A DNA stretch of 13,084 bases from Eubacteriales bacterium (GTDB lineage: Bacteria > Bacillota_A > Clostridia > Christensenellales > Aristaeellaceae). Made by a program: the position numbers and the translations under genes. The notes under the pieces were generated by a model, which saw only the letters and a list, made by a program, of their open reading frames with translations, did no database searches and was not told the origin of the DNA. Numbering within the stretch: position 1 is the first letter of the stretch; every line of letters starts with the position of its first letter. The stretch spans positions 1 to 13,084 of the forward strand of contig JARKQO010000480.1 of NCBI GenBank assembly GCA_029974855.1, given 5' to 3'. Shown here one piece after another: positions 1 through 6,742 of this stretch.

Positions 1-401
<401 letters not shown>

Positions 402-446
402 GGGCCATTTCCGGGGTGCTTGGGGGGTGACGGGCGGGGACGGGCC

Positions 447-475
447 GGAGGCCCCGGGATCTTCCCGGGACCTCC
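447..475 (-). terminator. Hairpin downstream of merR, possible terminator
   Basis: A 12-bp stem (447-458 with 464-475, one G-U wobble) closes a 5-nt loop about 43 bp past the merR stop codon. No T-run follows on the minus strand, so it may be a weak or factor-assisted terminator, or a 3'-end stabilising structure. It lies between merR and the upp promoter, where a terminator is expected. Confidence 0.45.
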
Positions 476-526
476 TTATTTCTTCTTCCTTATTTCGGCT
501 TCCCTATTCCGGCTTCCTTATTCCGG
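471..526. repeat. Tandem 14-bp repeat, three good copies plus one degenerate
   Basis: The units at 485-498, 499-512 and 513-526 read CTTCCTTATTTCGG, CTTCCCTATTCCGG and CTTCCTTATTCCGG; a degenerate fourth copy (11 of 14 matches) occupies 471-484 and overlaps the hairpin at 447-475. The merR stop codon (518-520) lies inside the copy nearest the gene. This suggests slippage duplication at the 3' end of merR. I see no protein or operator function. Confidence 0.85.
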
Positions 527-1498
527 CTTCTTTTCCACGGGGATCAGCAGGTCCAGTTGAAGGCCCACGGGGTTCAAATCCCCCTGGCCCAGGTGGGTGT
601 AGGCGTTCAGGTGCTCCTCCAGGGCGTCGAACATATTCTCGGGGGAGCCCTGGCCCCGGTATTGGTAGTCCCCATTGGTCCGCACCCACTGGTCCAGCCA
701 CGCCCACTGGTGGAAGTCCCCAAAGGGGATCATGTGGGCGGCGTACAGGCCCCCGGAGAATTGCTTCTTCTCCAAGGGCGCGGGCACCTCCATATCCTCG
801 GGGATGGTGAGCCAGAACTCGTAGCCGTGGAAGTTGCTCTCGTCCACCGGGTTGGGGTGGTTGAACCCATACAGCCGCAGATCCGGCTTTCGGGCCAGCA
901 CGTCCGATTCCTTTACGAAGCGGAGCATTTGCTCCCCTGCCACGCTTTCCGGCTCCTCTCCCACAAAGTGGCTGGCGGCCACCGTGGCCGGGGGCAGGTA
1001 CAGGATGCGCACATCCGTCAGCACAGCGGGGTTTTCCTGTTGGTTGAGCTCTTGCATGGCTCGTACCTCCTTGAATTTGTTGGGTTCCTCGGGCAGCTGT
1101 CCAATCAAAGCGGCGATGCCCTCCTCCCGGGCCAGGTGCTCCCCCAGCTTCAGGCTTTGGGCCTGCCCCAGCCGGTGGATCAGGGCCCGCAGAACGGTCC
1201 GCAGGGCGTCCAAAGAGTGGATTTCCCGGCTCACCCCCCGCTCATGCTCCTGAAACACCGCCATGGCCTCCCGGGCTTCCCCATCCTCCAGCAGGGCCGC
1301 GATCTGCTTGATGGGAATGCGCAGCCTCCGCAGCAGCATGATTTGCCTGAGGCGGACGATGTTGGCCTCATCGTAGGTCCGGTAGGCGTAGTCGCTGCCG
1401 CGAATGCTTTGGATCAGGCCGATCTGCTCGTAGTAGCGCAGGGTCCGGGGCGACAGGTCCAACCGCCGGGCCAGCTGGGATATGGTTTCGTGCCGCAT
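518..1498 (-). CDS. MerR-family transcriptional regulator with C-terminal effector-binding domain
   Basis: A 326-aa cytosolic DNA-binding activator/repressor. Residues 4-70 form the MerR winged helix: the helix-turn-helix TISQLARRLDLSPRTLRYYE is followed by the wing (YRTYDE) and LRRLRIPIKQIAALL. A helical linker follows (about 75-120). Residues about 160-325 resemble the GyrI-like/AraC effector-binding fold seen in BmrR-type drug sensors, with aromatic and acidic residues such as ESNFHGYEFWLTIPEDMEV. The N-terminal residues lack the cysteines of metal-sensing MerR proteins, so a small organic ligand is likely. The ATG at 1498 is preceded by GGGAGGGG at good spacing. Its own promoter has the distorted 19-bp spacer of MerR targets, so autoregulation is likely. 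No efflux pump is adjacent; the nearest gene upstream is a nitroreductase. The family call is firm; the ligand is unknown. Confidence 0.93.
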   Translation of the reverse strand: MRHETISQLARRLDLSPRTLRYYEQIGLIQSIRGSDYAYRTYDEANIVRLRQIMLLRRLRIPIKQIAALLEDGEAREAMAVFQEHERGVSREIHSLDALRTVLRALIHRLGQAQSLKLGEHLAREEGIAALIGQLPEEPNKFKEVRAMQELNQQENPAVLTDVRILYLPPATVAASHFVGEEPESVAGEQMLRFVKESDVLARKPDLRLYGFNHPNPVDESNFHGYEFWLTIPEDMEVPAPLEKKQFSGGLYAAHMIPFGDFHQWAWLDQWVRTNGDYQYRGQGSPENMFDALEEHLNAYTHLGQGDLNPVGLQLDLLIPVEKKPE

Positions 1499-1525
1499 AG
1501 GGCCCCTCCCGTTCCTGAGAATCCT

Positions 1526-1539
1526 TCAAAGCGCTTTGA
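1526..1539. promoter_or_regulatory. Perfect 14-bp palindrome at the merR start site, possible operator
   Basis: TCAAAGCGCTTTGA is a perfect dyad whose upstream edge coincides with the predicted merR transcription start (about 1540). Its AAAGCGCTTT core, with a central CpG, resembles LacI/CcpA-type operators, but the outer bases differ from the cre consensus. A protein bound here would block initiation or early elongation. No LacI-family gene is in the window. Confidence 0.45.
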
Positions 1540-1546
1540 CAACCCA

Positions 1547-1577
1547 AGGGTACCACTTGACGCGGCGTCAAAGTCAA
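1547..1577 (-). promoter_or_regulatory. MerR-type promoter with 19-bp spacer and internal dyad
   Basis: On the minus strand TTGACT (1572-1577) and TACCCT (1547-1552) are separated by exactly 19 bp. The spacer contains the perfect dyad TTGACGCCGCGTCAA (1557-1571). Overlong spacers with a central dyad are the hallmark of promoters that MerR-family proteins activate by DNA distortion. The leader to the merR ATG is about 42 nt. It is very likely the regulator's own binding site. Confidence 0.8.
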
Positions 1578-1593
1578 GGATAAATTTCAAATC

Positions 1594-1656
1594 AAAACCG
1601 GCCTCCGGGAGGGCCTTTGGCAAAGCCGGGGGTTCCGCCTCCTGGATGCCGGTTTT
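1594..1656 (-). terminator. Probable terminator of the nitroreductase gene
   Basis: On the minus strand AAAACCGGC and GCCGGTTTT form a 9-bp outer stem around about 45 nt that can fold internally. The distal arm ends in TTTT followed by GATTTGAAATTT, which acts as a loose U-tract. It starts about 28 bp past the nitroreductase stop codon and ends just before the merR -35 element, so the two genes appear to be separate transcription units. The large interior makes it an imperfect intrinsic terminator. Confidence 0.5.
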
Positions 1657-1683
1657 AGGACATCGGGCCTGAAAGGGCCCGCC

Positions 1684-2220
1684 TTAAGCTTCCTTACCCT
1701 CAAAGCCGTTGTACCAGGCCCGCTCGCCAAAGGGGCGCTTGGCGGGGCCCTTGACGCTTTCCTTGGCCACCCCCACGGGCAGAAAGCACACCAGCTCCCG
1801 GTCCTGGGGCACCCCCAGCACGTCCGCCATCTGCCGCCCGATCCGGTCCTCCCCGGTCACATGGCCCTCCACCCAGCAGCTCTGGTAGCCCAGCCCCACA
1901 ATGGCCAGCAGCATGTTCTGGATGGCGGCGGAATAGTCGTGGATATAATAGGTCCGGTCGTCGTAGGCGATGATCCGCTGGGTCAGCACCACAATCATGG
2001 CTGGGGCGGTCTTTCCGATGGGGGAGCGGATGACCTTCTTCAGCCGCGCCAGCACCCCGGGGTCGTCCACGGCGATGAAGGAGGTGGTCTGCTTGTTGCA
2101 GCCCGAGGGCGCGGCCATGCCCGCCTTCAGAATCGCCTCCAAGTCCCCTCTGGGCACGGGGGTGTCCTCGTACAAGCCCCGGTAGCTGCTCCGGCTCATG
2201 ATGGCCTCCAACACATCCAT
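1684..2220 (-). CDS. Nitroreductase-family FMN-dependent oxidoreductase
   Basis: A 178-aa cytosolic flavoprotein predicted to transfer electrons from NAD(P)H through FMN to an unknown acceptor. It has the usual nitroreductase landmarks: IMSRSSYRG near residues 7-15 for FMN phosphate contact, MAAPSGCNKQ near 35-44, the central helix SAAIQNMLLAIVGLGYQSCW at 97-116, and a C-terminal FLPVG strand at 146-150 before RPFGERAWY. The length fits the short single-domain branch of the family. The ATG at 2220 follows GGGAGGG. It has its own promoter and terminator. Physiological substrates of this family cannot be read from sequence, and Cys41 and Cys115 are not diagnostic. Nearness to merR suggests, but does not show, a shared role in dealing with reactive compounds. 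Confidence 0.9.
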   Translation of the reverse strand: MDVLEAIMSRSSYRGLYEDTPVPRGDLEAILKAGMAAPSGCNKQTTSFIAVDDPGVLARLKKVIRSPIGKTAPAMIVVLTQRIIAYDDRTYYIHDYSAAIQNMLLAIVGLGYQSCWVEGHVTGEDRIGRQMADVLGVPQDRELVCFLPVGVAKESVKGPAKRPFGERAWYNGFEGKEA

Positions 2221-2269
2221 GGCAATCCCTCCCGACAGTTTTTCCCGCTCTTGCAGGTCCCTTTGGAAA

Positions 2270-2298
2270 ATTGTACCACGGCGGCAGGGGATTGTGAA
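2270..2298 (-). promoter_or_regulatory. Promoter of the nitroreductase gene, overlapped by a small hairpin
   Basis: On the minus strand TTCACA (2293-2298) and TACAAT (2270-2275) are 17 bp apart, each matching consensus at five of six positions. TGG before the -10 makes it an extended -10 promoter. The -35 hexamer lies inside a small inverted repeat (2287-2303, 7-bp arms around a 3-nt centre) directly after the stop codon of the upstream gene. The repeat could be an operator, or a transcript-end hairpin of the preceding operon. Confidence 0.65.
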
Positions 2299-2303
2299 TC
2301 CCC

Positions 2304-3500
2304 CTACCGCATAGGAACGGTGATCTCCTCCGCCTTGCCCCCGTCCAGGGGCACCCTCACCAGCACATCCAGCCCCTGGGGATCATCCGGCTTCACAAAC
2401 CACAGGCTGTCCCCCTCCGCTGTCCAGGGGGCATAGGCCAGCTCCGGCCCCGCGTCCAGATAGCGCAGCGCCCGGCCGTCCCAGCCATGAAGCGCCAGCC
2501 GCCCGGTTTCCTCCCCATGCTCCTGGCCGCCCCAAAGCTCGTACCAGGCCGCCACCCCCGCCGGGGTGGCCAGGTAGCGGCCCGGTATTCTCCCAAGCTC
2601 CGTGTATTCCCCGGCCTCCCAGCATACCAGGCCGCCCCGAAGCCAGTCCTCCGGCAGCTCCCCATAGGGGAGCACAAAGGGATCGGCCATGTCCTGGTAC
2701 AGGATTTTCCCGCCCCAGGAGGCCAGGCCCTGAACGCCGCCCTCCGTCAGCTTCCGGGGCTGGAAGCCCTCCAGGGAGCCCTCCAAAGAAACCCCGTACA
2801 GGTTCGGATAGGCCATGGGCACATACTCCCCCAGCTCCCGGCAATACACCTGGGGATACTCTTTTTGGTCCTCCAGGTTCTCAAAGTATACCTGCCCCTG
2901 GTGGTACACAAAGCTCCCCGCCGTGGCCCCGCTTACCCGGCTCAGCCCGGAGCCCTCCGGCTCCAGCAGGTACAGCGCCCCCAGGTTGTCCGCCAGCAGC
3001 AGCCGTCCGTCCCCAAGGGCCAGCAGGGGCCCCGCGTAGGGAGGCCGGGGCCTGTAACAGGGCCCCAGTACCATGGTGTATTCCCGCCCGGCCCTCCAAA
3101 CCTCCAGGGTATACGCCGCTTCCTGCTCCGGCCACTGGGTGGGCCCGGTCAGGTAGGCCACCCCGTCCTCCAGCAGCACCACGTTGGAAATCTCCTGCGG
3201 GGCGGTGTACAGGGCCTCCGGGGCGTAGGCGTCCCCCTGCCGCTTCAGCACCCGCAAGGTAAACAGCTCGTCATTCTGCCCCACAAAGGCGATCCGGTCC
3301 CCCTGAACGGCAATGGCCGAGCCCAGGGCATAGGACCGGGGAGCCGCGTTTTCCTTTTGCCCCTGGCCGGACAAGGCCGGGGGCTTCCCGCTCACCAAGG
3401 CCGGGAGGATGCTTTCCTGGGCCAGGGCCACGCCCCCCGCGTCCCACAGCCCTAACACGCCCCACACCAGGGCCAGCCACAATCCCATTCTCTTTCTCAT
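2304..3500 (-). CDS. Exported beta-propeller-like protein, function unknown
   Basis: A 398-aa protein with a Sec signal peptide: MRKRMGLWLALVWGVLG, then a probable cleavage after ALA near residue 27. A longer reading frame runs upstream to 3554, but GGGGGAGAAAT lies right before the ATG at 3500, and the signal peptide begins there. The mature part is a series of short strand-rich units with recurring turns: GDRIAFVGQNDELFTL, EDGVAYLTG, GDGRLLLADNLGALYLLEP, QGQVYFENLEDQ, GGKILYQDM and GDSLWFVKPDDPQGLD. The pattern resembles DUF5050 or WD40-like propellers of clostridial surface proteins. No catalytic motif, lipobox or sorting signal is visible. It is the last gene of the exported-protein operon, after a strong hairpin that may limit its expression. 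A binding or scaffold role at the cell surface is inference only. Confidence 0.75.
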   Translation of the reverse strand: MRKRMGLWLALVWGVLGLWDAGGVALAQESILPALVSGKPPALSGQGQKENAAPRSYALGSAIAVQGDRIAFVGQNDELFTLRVLKRQGDAYAPEALYTAPQEISNVVLLEDGVAYLTGPTQWPEQEAAYTLEVWRAGREYTMVLGPCYRPRPPYAGPLLALGDGRLLLADNLGALYLLEPEGSGLSRVSGATAGSFVYHQGQVYFENLEDQKEYPQVYCRELGEYVPMAYPNLYGVSLEGSLEGFQPRKLTEGGVQGLASWGGKILYQDMADPFVLPYGELPEDWLRGGLVCWEAGEYTELGRIPGRYLATPAGVAAWYELWGGQEHGEETGRLALHGWDGRALRYLDAGPELAYAPWTAEGDSLWFVKPDDPQGLDVLVRVPLDGGKAEEITVPMR

Positions 3501-3539
3501 ATTTCTCCCCCGGACGCCGCCGCGCCTTCCGCCCAACGC

Positions 3540-3587
3540 AAAAAGCGCCGGCATCCGGGGACTCTTTCCCCGGTTCTCCGGCGCTTT
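3540..3587 (-). terminator. Strong intrinsic terminator or attenuator between two operon genes
   Basis: On the minus strand AAAGCGCCGG (3578-3587) pairs with CCGGCGCTTT (3542-3551). A nested second hairpin (3555-3561 with 3567-3573) sits inside, and a TTTTT run ends the structure. It starts 7 bp past the stop codon of the 183-aa gene. Only about 40 bp separate it from the next start codon, and I see no promoter there, so the downstream gene seems to depend on readthrough. Confidence 0.85.
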
Positions 3588-3593
3588 CCCCGC

Positions 3594-4145
3594 TTACGGT
3601 TTTACCTGCTCCAGCATCTCCGCCATCACCTGCTCCGGGAGATGGCCTAGCACCACCCCGTCCAGCCAGTTCCGGGTCACCGCGCCCTTCTCGTTGTTCA
3701 CGGACAGGGCCACCAGCCCTCCCAGGGCCCCGTCCGGGCGGGTAAAGTAGTAACAGTTCAGGATGTGGGGCACCTCCTCCAGCATGCAGCCAAAGGAGGC
3801 CAAAGCGTACCACTTCCCGTCCTGCCCCCTGGCCTGGGCAAAAAACAGCGTCTGGAGCGCCTCCCGGGATTCCACCCCCAGCAAGGCCATGGCTCCCTCC
3901 TGCATTTCCGGGAAAAACGCCTCCTCCTCCCCCACCGGCCGCCCCGGGGGCAGAAGGACCGCGGAGCCGCTTTCGTCGGCTGCGTAGAAGGTGGTGGCTT
4001 CCTCCCCCTGCCAAATCTCCCAGCCCTGGGGCAGGTCAAAGGCCATCCCGTCCTCGGGGCTCTCGTAGCGCAGCGGCTCCCCCAAGGCCGCTCCCCCCAG
4101 CAGCAACGCCAGGGCCGCCAGGCATGCCAGCACCCTTTTCCCCAT
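3594..4145 (-). CDS. Small exported protein of unknown function
   Basis: A 183-aa protein with an N-terminal Sec signal peptide (MGKRVLACLAALALLLGG, probable cleavage near ALG-EP at residues 21-24). The frame extends to a GTG at 4163, but AAGGAGG lies 6 bp before the ATG at 4145, so the shorter form is chosen. The mature part begins with RYESPEDGMAFDLPQGWEIW, which resembles the opening of PsbP/DcrB-like (DUF1795-type) domains where a small strand-rich fold follows a 'lipid- or envelope-associated' leader; this similarity is weak. Two cysteines (120 and 131) could form a disulfide outside the cell. It follows the 241-aa gene by 14 bp and is followed by a strong terminator. No function is assigned. 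Confidence 0.75.
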   Translation of the reverse strand: MGKRVLACLAALALLLGGAALGEPLRYESPEDGMAFDLPQGWEIWQGEEATTFYAADESGSAVLLPPGRPVGEEEAFFPEMQEGAMALLGVESREALQTLFFAQARGQDGKWYALASFGCMLEEVPHILNCYYFTRPDGALGGLVALSVNNEKGAVTRNWLDGVVLGHLPEQVMAEMLEQVKP

Positions 4146-4159
4146 TGCTTTCCTCCTTC

Positions 4160-4885
4160 TCACCAGTCCGCCGGGCCGCCCCAGGCCCCCCAGGTTCCTT
4201 CCAGCGCCCCGTAGTCCACCGTGTATTCCCGGAAGCCTTCCGCCACAGGGCCCACCTCTCCGGGGTCATACACGATCCGCAGCCCGTCCTCTGTAAGCAG
4301 CGCCCTGTCCCAGCTCCACAGGGCCAGGGCATCCCGCTCCTCCTCCAGCCCGGGGCCCTCCAGGGCCCGCTGCGCCAGGATGCTGCGGGTCACCAAGGCC
4401 CGGGCCCCCTCTTCCTCCCGGAACAGCCGCGCCGGGGGCACCGCCTCCCCTGTGGACAGGTCCAAAATCAGCCCCAGCCTGGAGTACCAGGGATGGGGCC
4501 CGCCGGTATAGGTCACAAATTCATAGGCCAGGCCCAGGAGCCTTTCCCCCTGGAGGGTAGCCCGGCAGCTGACCCCCTGGCCGTAGGTGTTGGCCTGGAA
4601 GCGCTGGGGGTCCTCCCGGAAGTCCTCCCGGGCATAGTCCAGGGCAGCCTGAAAGCCGCCCTCGCTGTCCATTCGCTCCACAATGATCCCGTTGATCCTC
4701 TCCTGGACCTCTTTATCCCCCAGGTCTTCCACCTGGAGGAAGGCGGCCCGCCAGGCAGCCAGCGCCACCTTCCCCTCTGTGGCCTCCTGGGTCTGGGTTT
4801 GGAGGATCAAGGTATACCCCTGGGCGGAGGCCGCAGCCCCCGCCCAGAGCAGTCCGCTCAGTACCAGCGCCGCCATTCTTCTCAT
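4160..4885 (-). CDS. Exported DUF4163/DUF3298 (RsiV/PdaC-like) domain protein
   Basis: A 241-aa protein with a signal peptide (MRRMAALVLSGLLWAGAAASA, cleavage near residue 21). The N-terminal half fits the DUF4163 (PdaC-like) pattern. YEFVTYTGGPHPWYSRLGLI at 121-140 and DLSTGEAVPPARLF at 142-155 are typical of the DUF4163/DUF3298 junction. The end, DGLRIVYDPGEVGPVAEGFR (200-219), is typical of DUF3298. In Bacillus, DUF3298 forms the lysozyme-binding part of the anti-sigma factor RsiV. Here there is no cytoplasmic sigma-binding region, no transmembrane anchor after the signal peptide, no deacetylase domain and no sigma factor gene nearby, so it is not RsiV itself. A ligand-binding role at the cell surface is plausible but unproven. 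The ATG follows GGAGGAAG. Confidence 0.8.
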   Translation of the reverse strand: MRRMAALVLSGLLWAGAAASAQGYTLILQTQTQEATEGKVALAAWRAAFLQVEDLGDKEVQERINGIIVERMDSEGGFQAALDYAREDFREDPQRFQANTYGQGVSCRATLQGERLLGLAYEFVTYTGGPHPWYSRLGLILDLSTGEAVPPARLFREEEGARALVTRSILAQRALEGPGLEEERDALALWSWDRALLTEDGLRIVYDPGEVGPVAEGFREYTVDYGALEGTWGAWGGPADW

Positions 4886-4904
4886 GGGCTTCCTCCCCCC
4901 GACC

Positions 4905-4937
4905 CGCCGCCAGGCGGCGGGCTTCCGCCTGGCGGCG
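4905..4937. other. Perfect 13-bp intergenic hairpin in the exported-protein operon
   Basis: Arms 4905-4917 and 4925-4937 (CGCCGCCAGGCGG and its complement) are perfectly paired around a 7-nt loop. The hairpin lies in the 76-bp gap between the 499-aa and 241-aa genes, and ends 9 bp before the ribosome binding site of the latter. No T-run follows in either direction, so it is not a canonical terminator. It may stabilise or process the mRNA, or tune translation of the next gene. Confidence 0.85.
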
Positions 4938-4961
4938 TCCTTCCCTTGCTTATGTTGGTTG

Positions 4962-6461
4962 TCATTGCCCTCCCAGCAGCGTCAGCAGCTCCGGGGGCAG
5001 CAGCGCCACCGCCTGGTTCAGGGCCTCAAAGGCCGCTGTCTCCAGCTCCTTCAGCAGCGCGTCCTTCTCCTGCTGGGTGGCAACGCTCAGGTCCACCACC
5101 TGGTTTGACGAGGTATCCTGGGGGCTGTAGGGCGCGGATTTGCCCTGGACCCGCCATTGCAGCATCTCCATGCCCATGACGCTGATCTGGGCCTCCTCCT
5201 CCCAGGTGAAGTTCCCGTCGCCTGCGCCCTGGGTCACGCTCTGGCTGTGCAGCTGGAAGGACATGGGCTCCGTCGCCATCCCGGGGCTTTCCTCCCCGGA
5301 GACGGCCTTTTGCTCCGTGCTCAAAGTGAAATACCGGTCCAAGGTCTCCTTGTTGGCTTCGGTGAGGATGGTGGTTTCGCTGGTGAAGGCCGTCTCCATG
5401 ATGGGCTGGTCCTGGCCCTCCTGGACCATCAGCCGCAGGCTCAGGGCCTTTACGTCGCCGCCCTCCTGGCCCGGGTACTCCTCGTAGCTCAGCTTCAGCG
5501 CCCCTTGGCCGCCCTCGTCCCCGGTGACCCGCACCTCCGCCTGGTGCCTCACCCCGTCCAGGGAATGGCGGGTGTATTGGGCGGCCAAGCGGGTATGATT
5601 CCCCTCAAACAGGGGGGGCAAAGTCAGCGTGGCCTCCACGGGGTCCCCCTTGCCGTCCACCAGCACCACCAGCACCAGCTCCTCCTGGGTGGGCTGAAGG
5701 GCGTTGACCTTTTGGGCCAGTTTCTTAGCCATGTCCGCCACGGAGTCGGTGGCTCCGGCGGATTCCAGCAGCTTCTGGAGCGTCTCGTGCAGCTGGGCGT
5801 CCTTCTCAAAGGCTGTGCTCAACTTCACCAGCAGGTCCTTCAGCTGGGCGCCGCTGAGCCGGACGGTCTCCATCCCGACGGCTTCGTCCCGCACCTGGCT
5901 CTGGGGAATGTCCTGGGTCTTTTCCTCCAACAGGCCGGGGGTTTCCATCAGCCAGCCCATGACAATCTCCCAGTAGGGTATGATGGATTGCCCCAGGGAG
6001 GCCAGTGTTTCCTGGTCCAGCTGCAAAGAGGCCTGGGGGTTCATCCCCGCCAGAGCCGCCAGGGGCAGCACCAGGGTCTTGCCGGGCAGCAGGCTGGTGA
6101 CGGCCTCCACCTGGCTGGGGGTCATGCGCGCCTGGCCGCTGAGAAACTCCGTCTCCTGCAGGGACAGGCCCAGGCCCAGCACGCAGGCCTCCTCGCTGCT
6201 CCCGGCCCTGAAGCCCCGGATGGTGAGGCTGTCCAGGGCCTTTTGCACCGCCTGGGGGACGCCTTCCCCCATCATGGACAGGTACGCGCCCGCCCCCTCC
6301 CCCAGGCTCAGGGCCACGGTGGATTCCACCTGCAAGCCCTTTTCCAGCGCCTGCAAAGTATACTGGCTCAGCAGGGATTCCCCCGCCGCCCCCAGCAGCG
6401 GGGTCAGGGCCATCATGAACACAAATAAAACCGCAAGTCCCTTTTTGCAGAAGTCCTTCAT
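4962..6461 (-). CDS. Large exported protein of unknown function, first gene of the operon
   Basis: A 499-aa protein with a clear Sec signal peptide (MKDFCKKGLAVLFVFMMALT followed by PLLGAAGES, cleavage near residue 27). No lipobox, catalytic motif or C-terminal anchor is visible. The mature part alternates strand-like segments with Gln/Glu/Leu-rich helical segments, for example AFEKDAQLHETLQKLLESAG near 215-235 and KDALLKELETAAFEALNQAV near 471-490. Long beta-rich stretches such as QEELVLVVLVDGKGDPVEAT and TRHSLDGVRHQAEVRVTG suggest an LolA/DUF-type concave sheet, but I do not recognise the family. AAAGGAGGAAG precedes the ATG at 6461 closely. It is transcribed first from a strong promoter with a 275-nt leader, and the operon then continues with three more exported proteins. 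Role unknown; a cell-envelope task is inferred only from shared export. Confidence 0.8.
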   Translation of the reverse strand: MKDFCKKGLAVLFVFMMALTPLLGAAGESLLSQYTLQALEKGLQVESTVALSLGEGAGAYLSMMGEGVPQAVQKALDSLTIRGFRAGSSEEACVLGLGLSLQETEFLSGQARMTPSQVEAVTSLLPGKTLVLPLAALAGMNPQASLQLDQETLASLGQSIIPYWEIVMGWLMETPGLLEEKTQDIPQSQVRDEAVGMETVRLSGAQLKDLLVKLSTAFEKDAQLHETLQKLLESAGATDSVADMAKKLAQKVNALQPTQEELVLVVLVDGKGDPVEATLTLPPLFEGNHTRLAAQYTRHSLDGVRHQAEVRVTGDEGGQGALKLSYEEYPGQEGGDVKALSLRLMVQEGQDQPIMETAFTSETTILTEANKETLDRYFTLSTEQKAVSGEESPGMATEPMSFQLHSQSVTQGAGDGNFTWEEEAQISVMGMEMLQWRVQGKSAPYSPQDTSSNQVVDLSVATQQEKDALLKELETAAFEALNQAVALLPPELLTLLGGQ

Positions 6462-6737
6462 CCTTCTTCCTCCTTTTTGTACGGCATCCTATCTTTAGGG
6501 CGCAAGCCCGGCCCCGCCTCTCCCTTGGGAAGCGCGCGCGCCGCCTCCCTTCCCGGGCCCTTTCCCGGAAGGGCAAAAATGCCCGCAAGCCCTTGGGTAC
6601 ACGGCATCACGACGCAATGGCGTTACATGTCCTCCAAAGCTATGCAGGCAAAACAAGGGAAATGGCGGCTGGGAACCCCCTGGCAGAGGGCTTCCTTTGG
6701 CCTGGCATGAGGTGCCCAAAGAAAGCCCTTCCAGGTT
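6462..6737 (-). other. Long structured 5' leader of the exported-protein operon
   Basis: About 275 nt lie between the predicted transcription start and the first start codon, with no convincing reading frame. On the minus strand a 13-bp stem (6688-6700 with 6716-6728, one wobble pair, 15-nt loop) is itself embraced by partly complementary flanks (6671-6683 with 6731-6742). A second hairpin, 10 bp with one bulge, spans 6547-6573. The rest is GC-rich without clear signals. I do not recognise a known riboswitch, T-box, SRP, 6S or RNase P signature. It could be a regulatory leader or a separate small RNA. Confidence 0.45.
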
Positions 6738-6742
6738 CTCCC

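Noticed and set aside
557..1672. 371-aa open frame on the plus strand across merR
   Set aside because: It covers the MerR gene and its promoter antisense, has no ribosome binding site and reads as repetitive Gln/Leu/Pro-rich sequence.
2487..3455. 322-aa open frame on the plus strand across the propeller-like gene
   Set aside because: No start signals or recognisable motifs; the minus-strand frame has a signal peptide and ribosome binding site.
4160..4885. Calling this gene rsiV or pdaC
   Set aside because: It has the shared domains but lacks the anti-sigma region of RsiV and the deacetylase domain of PdaC, and there is no sigma factor gene alongside.
4124..5179. 351-aa open frame on the plus strand across the DUF3298 gene
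   Set aside because: Proline-rich translation running through an intergenic hairpin and parts of two exported-protein genes; a composition artefact.
5157..6428. 423-aa open frame on the plus strand, antisense to the 499-aa exported protein
   Set aside because: Low-complexity His/Gln/Leu/Gly-rich translation, no ribosome binding site, no family match. It is the antisense shadow of a GC-biased gene that has a signal peptide and good ribosome binding site.
6598..6616. Short repeat of GGCATC near 6479 and 6598
   Set aside because: The match is too short and interrupted to support an attachment site or direct repeat.
6462..6737. Leader as a known RNA (SRP RNA, 6S, RNase P, T-box or SAM riboswitch)
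   Set aside because: I looked for the conserved core sequences of each and found none; only generic hairpins are visible.
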